Of a stretch of DNA of 64,000 nucleotides, positions 56,491 to 64,000 are shown piece after piece. The number at the start of each line of letters is the position of its first letter. The first letter of the stretch is position 1. Source of the stretch: Batillaria attramentaria (taxonomy: Eukaryota > Mollusca > Gastropoda > Batillariidae); NCBI GenBank assembly GCA_018292915.2, contig JACVVK020000488.1:290501-354500 (forward strand), given 5' to 3'. Below the pieces are notes generated by a model. It made no database searches. It saw nothing but the letters and a program-made list of their open reading frames with translations, and was not told the origin of the DNA. Position numbers and translations under genes: made by a program.

Positions 56491-57934
56491 ACGAACAAAC
56501 AACATGTAATAATTGGAAAAATGTTTTTAAAAAAGCTGCATCTTTAAACTTGCCATCAGATAAGTGCACAGTTTATTCTGAGATAAAGGTCACCTTCAGT
56601 AACATGGTCCCTAAGGTCCTAGTACTAGCTGATGAAGGATGCATGGATAAAAATCACATGCTTCATCTGCAGGTTGAATAATAAAATAATGGTCCCCCCC
56701 CCCCCAAATTAGTCTGAAGTACACTACTGATATGATACTGAAGGTGACCACTGAAATTTAGTTTCAGAGATGAAAGGAATTTTGAACAAAAGTTTCACTA
56801 CAAACATATTCTGATTTTGAACAAACAAAAGAGACTGGGTTAAATTATACCGAATTTTGAATATTACATGAATCAAACGAAAAAGATTGAAGAGAAATTT
56901 ATCTTTTTAAAATAGTTTTTAAAAAAAGAGACACAGCTAGTATCTTGGGAGCTGCTTGAATTTCCAAAACACGCAAGCTTTCAAAAAGTATGTCAGAATA
57001 AACTGTGCACACCACTGAAACATTGCTTGCACATCTGCTGTGAAGGAAAAATCTGCAAACAAATAAGCCAGTCCATTGGGTAAAAATAAAAAGGCTATGG
57101 TTAGAGGAAGAATGAATATGTTACATGTTTATAGCCTTTTTCGAAAATATTTAACCCCTGAACACCCAACCCATCATCAGATTACTGTGACCATTGTTTT
57201 GGAAACAGTATAACTGCTGAATGAAGATGACACCCCCCCCCCACCCCCAATTTTGATCAATACAGTGAACTTTATAAACATGCACCACCACCACCAACAT
57301 GGGACACTAGAAACAATGGACTGGCTTATTTGTACTATTCCTCAGATATTTTCAATGAAATCTATTTTTTTTTCTAGAGAAAACCAGAGGTGAAATTACC
57401 AGATGGTACACGTTTACCAAAGCCAAAATGTTGATTTAACTCTCTGTCATTACATTTTCTGTTTGTTTTTTATCTTTGAGTAATTTTTTCTTTCACTTTC
57501 AGGTTAAAAAAAAAAAATGCAGAATTTTCCTTCACACAGATGAGTGCAGCACCAAAGAACAGTAACTGGCCATTAAAGCACAAAATGTAAAGCAGTTTTT
57601 GCCTGACTGCCAAATATGTAATGGCCTACTGTATGCAAAATTTGAAAATATGACAGGCAAAAATGATGACCGAAAAGCCTTTTTAAAAAGCCAAAACTGT
57701 TGCAAGAAAATTGAAAATAATGTATGCAAAAGAATTTTGTTTTTCCAAAGGAATGATGTAATTTTGACAAGTTTTGAGAATGAAAAACACAACACTGACA
57801 TATTGGTGCTACACTGCCCACTGACCCCATGTGAGACATGACATCAGGAGCCCTACTGGGGAGGGGAAGGGGAAATGGTAACAACTACACGGGGAGAAGA
57901 ACTACCATGCAATAAAAGAGAGGAGGAAAGAAAT
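56491..57934. other. Intergenic, AT-rich, no gene seen
   Basis: Contains C-runs (56695-56705, 57232-57242), poly-A runs and ordinary AT-rich sequence. No domain-bearing ORF. Confidence 0.4.
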
Positions 57935-58133
57935 GGTTGGGGGGGGGGAGGTAGGGATTGGGGTGGGGGAGGTAGGGATTGGGATTGGGGTGGGGGAGGT
58001 AGGGATTGGGATTGGGGTGGGGGAGGTAGGGATTGGGGTGGGGGAGGTAGGGGGTAGGAGACTGGGACGGGAGGTGGAGGGGTAGGATGGGAGGTGGAGG
58101 GGTGGGATGGGTGGCTGGCATCCGGTGGCTGAT
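57935..58133 (-). repeat. G-rich minisatellite, possibly inside a terminal exon
   Basis: On + the array consists of 21- and 27-bp units built from GGTAGGGATTGGG and GGTGGGGGA, with four or more G-runs per unit, so G-quadruplexes are likely. On - an acceptor TGCACTGCAG|ATCAGCC (58134/58133) precedes an open frame with PYLPHPNPN repeats. Whether that frame is translated is unknown. Confidence 0.75.
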
Positions 58134-58334
58134 CTGCAGTGCATCAAACAGAACAGGGCACTTATACTTATTTGAAATGCAATATACATACATGACAAAG
58201 CAATTTCTATACATGTGCAAATAACACAAAGTGCAGCATTTAACCTACGCCACACATCTTAGGCTGATGTGAAATAGCACAGTACGAATTTAACAAAGTG
58301 TGCAAGATACAGTGATGTCGAATATCAAACTCAC

Positions 58335-58425
58335 CCAGTCCGGAAGCAGCACCAGCTGTAAACCAGCGGCATGGCCAGTGTGTCCGGGGGTACTCCAGCG
58401 GTGTGGCCTAGCCCATCTCCGAGTC
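58335..58425 (-). other. Exon-like module, - strand
   Basis: 91 nt between acceptor TCTGATCCAG|GACTCGG and donor GGACTG|GGTGAGT-type GT at 58334. It is open in one frame. A related acceptor (TCTGATTCAG|GACTCAG) lies at 58571/58570. Confidence 0.4.
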
Positions 58426-58720
58426 CTGGATCAGAAACAGATGTTGGCTTACTTACAACTGTCTAGGAGGGGTTGGGTGTTATTAGCACATTTGACTTTG
58501 AGGCACAGGTTTGCATCAGATAAACCACCAGCAAACAATTGAGGAGTCGGCTGCATGGCCTGTCTGAGTCCTGAATCAGAAATCCAAAGCTCAAGAAATA
58601 CACACTTTGGTTTACTAACAAGTTTTTGTAGAAATGCCTCAGGATATTGGGGGGAGGAGGGGGAGGGGGGGTAGGTGAGGACGCATTATGATAAAACTAT
58701 TTGTGCACACTTTGGCTTAC

Positions 58721-58851
58721 CAGGTGATGTCCATCTGCATGGCCAATCTTGTCATATCCAACGCTGTCCCCCGTCTCCTGGCGCTGTCCGGCGGTGCAGT
58801 CCTTCTCCGGGTGTTGTCCTGCGGCACGGTTCACCTCTTGCTCCTGGTCTG
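58721..58851 (-). other. Exon-like module, - strand
   Basis: 131 nt from acceptor GATTTCAG|CAGACC (with a tandem alternative AG three bases on) to donor CACCTG|GTAAGCC. One frame is open throughout (DQEQEVNRAAG…). Lies between the modules at 58335 and 58916. Confidence 0.45.
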
Positions 58852-58915
58852 CTGAAATCAATCATACAACTTCAGTGACATGGAAACAAATACATTACAA
58901 CCTAATCCTACCTAC

Positions 58916-59088
58916 CTAACGAGGCCGGCCCCATATAACTACGACTACTATCTACACTATTAACCATAACTATACTAATGTAACCCCTGTCCTGTCCGGC
59001 CCCGCTTGCCGGTCCTGTAGATGAAGTCGTCCGTCTGGCTGGTCCCTCAGGTCGTCCATCAGTGGTCACGTGCTGTCCTCCATCAGAT
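58916..59088 (-). other. Exon-like module, - strand
   Basis: 173 nt from acceptor CTGTTTCAG|ATCTGATGG to donor CGTTAG|GTAGGT. One frame is open (SDGGQHVTTDGRPEG…). Confidence 0.4.
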
Positions 59089-59232
59089 CTGAAACAGTAG
59101 ACAACGAGAAAGATAAATATAAATGCTTTCAACAAAAGGAAATAATACATTTTACATATGTATGCCTCACCAGAAGTGAACGTTTTGCAGAGCACCGAAT
59201 GGCAAATACATGTATCAACATAAGACACTCAC

Positions 59233-60628
59233 CCTCAGAGGTCGCCTCTCTTTGTTTTCGTGTTGTTCATCCAGCGGTCCAACCCTCAGTCCAGTGGTCA
59301 CCCAGGCTGCAGTCCCACGTCCTACAAAACAGCAAGTGCAGTTAGAACTTAAAACACAAACATGAACATTAGAATTCTACCATAGATTTCAGTGTTTTCC
59401 ATGGACTTCAAAATGTTCACAGTATATTCGTAATTGAAAGCTTACGACGAACACTCATTCTATTCTATAGACTGGGAGGATCTAATTTTCATTGTCTGAG
59501 GCGAAAAGGAACTCGATCACACTCACCCGTCAGGTGTCTTCTTCATTTTTGTGGACCCCATCCCTCCAGCGGTCCATCCCTCAGTCTGATGGTGGTCCAG
59601 GCAGTGGTCCAACATCCTACAGAAACAATGAAGCAGTCAGGTGCATTCAGAAATTAAAACACAAGAGGAAACTTTCAGATTTTGAAACAACAATCACTGA
59701 TTTCCTGGACCAAGTGAGCTATGGCTACAATGGTCAACAAAAGTGGGAATACCTAGCACATTCATTTTGGACATATATACTCAAACTACCCTGAGATTGT
59801 ACAAAAGCATGTCATTTGTTTAAAGGTCAGCACAAAATCAACACTGAGAGTATTACAACTGCTGGGTCAACAGAAATCAGTCAAATACTCACCCCTGAGA
59901 GGTCACCTATCTTTTATTGCATGTTGTCCACCCATCCAGCAGACCAACCCTCAGTCCAGTCGTCACCCAGGCTGCAGTCCCACGTCCTACAGAAACTAAA
60001 CAGCAGTGCAGTCAGAACTTAAAACACAGAGTATGAAATTTTCAGCATTTGCTCATTGGCCAAACTGTTGTGAATCTTAACACACTCACAGTACAGCACC
60101 TCCCTCCCTTGAAAGCTTATGACAACACACGTTATGTAGAACAGAATAATAAGATTCCATTCTCTGAATGGAAAAGGAACTCACACTCACCACTCAGAGG
60201 TCGCCTCTCTTCCGTCTTGTGTTGTCCACCCATCCTGCAGTCCAGCCCTCAGTCGCCCAGGCTGCAGTCCTACGTCCTGCAGAAAAAAAGCAGCAAGATG
60301 CAGTTAGAACTGGGAACACAGGGGTGAAAATTAAAGTGAATCATGTAAAGCACACTGAAACCAATGTGCTAACTGTTCATATGAACAGTCTTTTTTGGAA
60401 GTACAAAATTCTTCCTACCTCACACAGAAAACATTAAAGGGAGTGTCAGAACAGTCTGGCCAACGAGACTATTGCGACAAACACTACTTGTATTAGCAGG
60501 AAAGGAAATCTAAGTAACACACTCTGACACTCACCCCTCAGATGTCTCCTCTACTCTCTGCATTCTTGTGCTGTCCATCCATGGTAGTCCTTCCCCAAGT
60601 CCAGTGGTCGCCCAGGCTGCACTCCATC
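59233..60628 (-). other. Five tandem ~90-nt exon-like modules with splice sites, - strand
   Basis: Homologous units at 60535-60628, 60191-60276, 59893-59986, 59527-59616 and 59233-59321 are 94, 86, 94, 90 and 89 nt long. Each begins after a TAG or CAG acceptor with GATGG/GACGTRGGACTGCAGCCTGG and ends before GTGAGT. They sit 290-370 bp apart, so exon and intron were duplicated together. Lengths are not all divisible by three, and stops occur in every frame of at least one unit, which argues for a non-coding transcript. No gene family is recognised. Confidence 0.55.
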
Positions 60629-60742
60629 CTATAGAAACAGTTGAAGCAGTAAGATGTGAACAGAACTGGGAACACAACCATAAATTGGGAACTTGAACAA
60701 CAGTTTTCATTACATGTATTTCCAACAGGAACAAACCCTTAC

Positions 60743-60805
60743 CATCCACAGCTGCATCCTAGACTGGGCTTGGCAGGGGCCTCCGGAGGTCCATCTTCTT
60801 TCTTG
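60743..60805 (-). other. Exon-like module upstream of the tandem array, - strand
   Basis: 63 nt between acceptor GGGTACAG|CAAGAAAG and donor TGGATG|GTAAGG. One frame is open. It may be a 5' exon of the same transcript as the modules below. Confidence 0.35.
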
Positions 60806-62555
60806 CTGTACCCTACCTAACCTTGCGGACTTTCTGCCAAGTATGCTGCTATTTGTGCACCACATTTCCCAGCTAATCATGGAACAATGTGCACTGATGC
60901 CGCCCAGAGAACATGCAATGCACTTACGTTTAGGGGGGACAACCTAATTCACAACACAAAGCAGGTGAACCATCCAACCCGACAGACTGTTTACAAGCCA
61001 AAGACATGTCATGAAACAGGACCAAAACTGTGGCTGTCCCAAAGCCACTCCAACCTCAAATTTAAACTGTAGCAAAACTGTTTATGTACCTATGTTACAT
61101 TTCCTAGTAAAATGTAACAAGAATACATAAAGCAGATTACCAATTTGACATAAGTGCCTGAACTAAAGCCAAAAACAAGACACAGCACAGTCTGTCCCAT
61201 ACACATCAGCATGAGGTTGATGGCCACCTGGGCGCTTTCTCTTACAACACCTGCTAGTTTTAAGCTAGTCCCTACCAGCCTGAAGAGTTTTAGCCTACAA
61301 TTTAGTCATGCAGTAATGCGGCATGAGAGAAACAGCATATCCCAAAAGTCACATATGCTGTTATTCGCATACTTGACAGACATTTATGTAATAACTGATC
61401 AGTTTGTGTATCTCACTACCATTCCAAAAAATGTGTTCAGATTACGCGCAGGAAGGTGGAGAATGGAGACCCTAACGTGGGATTCACCTACAGCCCGATA
61501 GAGAATGGACTATGGGTGGCGCTCAAAGTCTCCCTCCCGTAAGAGCCAAGGCACAGAGGCCCCATGACAGAGGCGTTTAGTCATGGTACTACCGACTTAA
61601 GAAGAGCTCTCCTAATAGCGGACACACGAGGGCCACGTCCTCAGATTGCTCGTGCCGGGCGGTCCCAGACGAACTGCAAAGTTTCACCCTGCAACAAAAC
61701 AAACCAAGCTTGCTGTGTAAGAATATGGTACATGTACATGAATATATGTGTTGACCAGCACTGCTCCATCTGCCTCTGAAACAAAAAAGCATTTACTTAC
61801 ACATAACAAACATACCACAGTGACACTTTGATGCAAAACATTGGTGTGTTTATATCAAGATAATGTTGAAGATTATTTATCATTGACGGTTAAATTGGTT
61901 AAACATCCAAACGCAGTTACAAAGCTCCATTCCTTTATTTTGAAATGGTTGAAGACTACATGTACTAACTTGCTCAAACGACACTTTAATGATCTCTCAT
62001 CCCTGATGATTTCTGGTACGGTACGGTACGGCATTTACTTACCAACGCGGTGTACAATTAATCACCTTCGATCTTCAAGCTCAGAGAGCGACAAAAGCTG
62101 CTTACGATTGAACAACACGCACAGTACCATTAGGATAAGTGCAAATGTAAAGACCTGTCATTCTTTAGGCTAATGTCACCGAGGTAAGAGGCAAAACATG
62201 TGTCAACTTTTAACTTTAGCCTCTGATTGGGGTGATGTATATTAAGCATTATGCGGCCCGTTTACCGCAGCAGTCCTGAAACTGAATTGGCCCTCGAAAT
62301 TGGAATGCAAGTGACGCCGAAAAAATTGACAAGCGGGGGGGGGGGGGGGGGGGGGGTAGCGCTCAGTGACGCTAAGTTCTACAGCTATGATTTTTTAATT
62401 TCTTTTCGATTTTTTTCCGCGGAGATTTTTTTAGAACAGCGGAGATTTTTTTAAAAGACAGCGGAACGGCGGAGAACGGCGGGACTGTTGTCATCCCTGA
62501 TGATTGCCTCCGACTAATGATGATCTAACCCAATGTCCAATGCTAAATCGCAGAT

Positions 62556-62556
<1 letters not shown>
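60806..62556. other. Intergenic, no gene seen
   Basis: Ordinary sequence plus a long poly-G run (62336-62357) and a duplicated GCGGAGATTTTTTTA motif near 62419-62450. No domain-bearing ORF. Confidence 0.4.
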
Positions 62557-62615
<59 letters not shown>

Positions 62616-62625
62616 CGCGCGCGAG
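62557..62625 (+). repeat. (GT)n-(GC)n microsatellite
   Basis: About 50 bp of GT followed by alternating GC. Z-DNA-prone. Confidence 0.95.
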
Positions 62626-64000
62626 CGTCTAAATGTCGCCATGGCTCCATGATCAGCCTTGCCAGGCACTCAGTGATAATGGAGGCTGGACTCGGTAACA
62701 CGGCCCGGCGGTTAGCCTCTAATTTCGTATTAAATCATTGGAAATACTAAACATATACCCAATACAGCTAAACAACATCATGCACCGGTCCATTACTCTC
62801 AATTAGCCTTAATTTGGTTCGCTAGTATTTTCAATGTTAAAACCAAATCGACACTGACGCCGCGCACAACCTACCGCGCCAGAAGTCTCCATCTCAAAGG
62901 TTCACTTCGTACCTCAGAATTTTACCTCGGTTTGGGGACCGCTCCAAAACTGAGCACAGGGGTGGGAGGGTTGGTCAATGGAAAATTATGAAACTGAGTC
63001 AGCATCAAAGAGCAGTCAAAAAGAATGAAAGAGGTATTGATCCAGGTATTTATCATGTGACACGGTTTGATTGAGTTTTTACCGCTAATAAGGATAGGTG
63101 TAATTGAACGAAAATAACAATGAAGCTGAGAAATACACCCCTTTCTGGTTTTGGTGTGTCCTTTATCTTGCCCGGCGCCCTAGGTGAGCGACCGTGAGTT
63201 TTGCACGGAATTCACTCACTGTATTGTCGCCAGACAGTGTGTAGCCTACTACTGAGTGCTTGTCGCGAACTTTGCGTGTGTTCACAGACTTAGTTTGGGA
63301 AACTGTCGTCTGCTTTCTGCACGCAGCCAGCGCAGTGGCCAGTGTTTGACAAAACACAATCAGTACAGTTTGACATGAATGCCACAAAAGTAAATAATTA
63401 TGCCACTAATGTTAAATGAAGGCCGGTAATTCGGCGACTCAGTGCAAGCTTTGGCGCCTCTCTCTCTCAGGCTCTTGCCAACCAACAACAATGACAGACA
63501 ACCCGCTAACGAGTATTTGGCGCTAATCACCTCCTAGTTGAGCTTTAGCTCTGTGTGTGTGTGTGTGTGTGTGTGTTGTGGTGACAGTGTGTGTTTGTGT
63601 GTGTGTGTGATCTAGCAGGCGTTGTTACTGAGTTCAGTTGTACATGTTTACGAGTATATTTGTTATTATTTTATCGTAAGGTTGCATCTCAGTTAAAGTT
63701 CGAATGTGAGAGACAGTGTAAAGCCAGCACCACTGACTGACAGCAGCTTGCCATGTTTATATGTGGTTTCCATAGTAATGGAAACTGCACCATCGTAGGA
63801 TGGGCTATAATTCCGTTTCGCTCGACGCCTGCGTCAGGCACAAACAGCAGACAAACAGGAGACATTTCTATCCTAACACCTCGAGCCGAAACGTTTGTTT
63901 GTCTTGTCCTCCAGACTTCAAGTGGGTCTTGTTGTTGTTTTTGTTGTTGTTGGTGGGGTGGAGGTGGTTTCCGTTGTTGCTGTTGTTTTATTTTTTTGTT
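62626..64000. other. Window end, no gene seen
   Basis: Complex sequence at 62640-63540 and a (GT)n tract at 63550-63608. The final 60 bp are GTT-rich. No coding feature is supported. Confidence 0.4.

Noticed and set aside
61154..61501. 115-residue + strand ORF
   Set aside because: No domain, no repeat structure, no splice context and ordinary intergenic composition.

Overview
The window is animal nuclear DNA, most likely from a gastropod or other lophotrochozoan mollusc. The evidence is introns with GT/AG borders, a metazoan homeobox gene, tRNA-derived SINEs, mariner, LINE and Ty3/gypsy elements, and very long (CA)n, (GA)n and poly-G tracts. The mollusc assignment is inference from repeat character. 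I see no bacterial-style gene organisation, operon or CRISPR array.

The one well-supported host gene is a three-exon homeobox gene on the + strand (coding 18497-20858). It encodes a 259-residue BSX/bsh (brain-specific homeobox) protein with the N-terminal SFFIEDIL motif, the [16 protein letters not shown] lead into the homeodomain, an intron at homeodomain position 44/45 and an acidic tail. About 2.2 kb upstream lies a seven-copy 58-bp minisatellite in which four copies carry a perfect CRE octamer (TGACGTCA). Downstream lie a perfect 92-bp palindrome with TTAA ends and a 14-copy, 26-bp near-palindromic minisatellite.

From 0 to 18 kb: SINE copies, a 1,328-bp mariner with 37-40-bp inverted repeats and one frameshift in its DD34D transposase, microsatellites and a 0.9-kb minisatellite split by a second SINE family. 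From 24.9 to 27.6 kb: a SINE, then a 5'-truncated LINE with a 12-bp target duplication, itself interrupted by an 897-bp PIF/Harbinger-like non-autonomous element with a CAG duplication, then a 65-bp palindromic micro-element flanked by TTA. From 27.6 to 38 kb: mostly gene-free DNA with microsatellites, dispersed repeats and a possible orphan terminal exon at 38190-38558.

From 39.3 to 47.9 kb: a locus of 39-bp (13-codon) repeats and diverged exon-like modules with splice signals on the - strand. It is split by a full-length 4,831-bp Ty3/gypsy element (Mag/Cer1-like, - strand) whose 168-bp LTRs are identical while its gag-pol frame is broken about seven times. From 52.7 to 60.8 kb: an inverted pair of an unnamed ~370-400-bp repeat, tandem duplications, a G-rich minisatellite and a run of exon-like modules on the - strand, five of which are tandem copies of one ~90-nt unit. 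These look like one multi-exon transcription unit, probably non-coding. The last 3 kb show only microsatellites and unique sequence.
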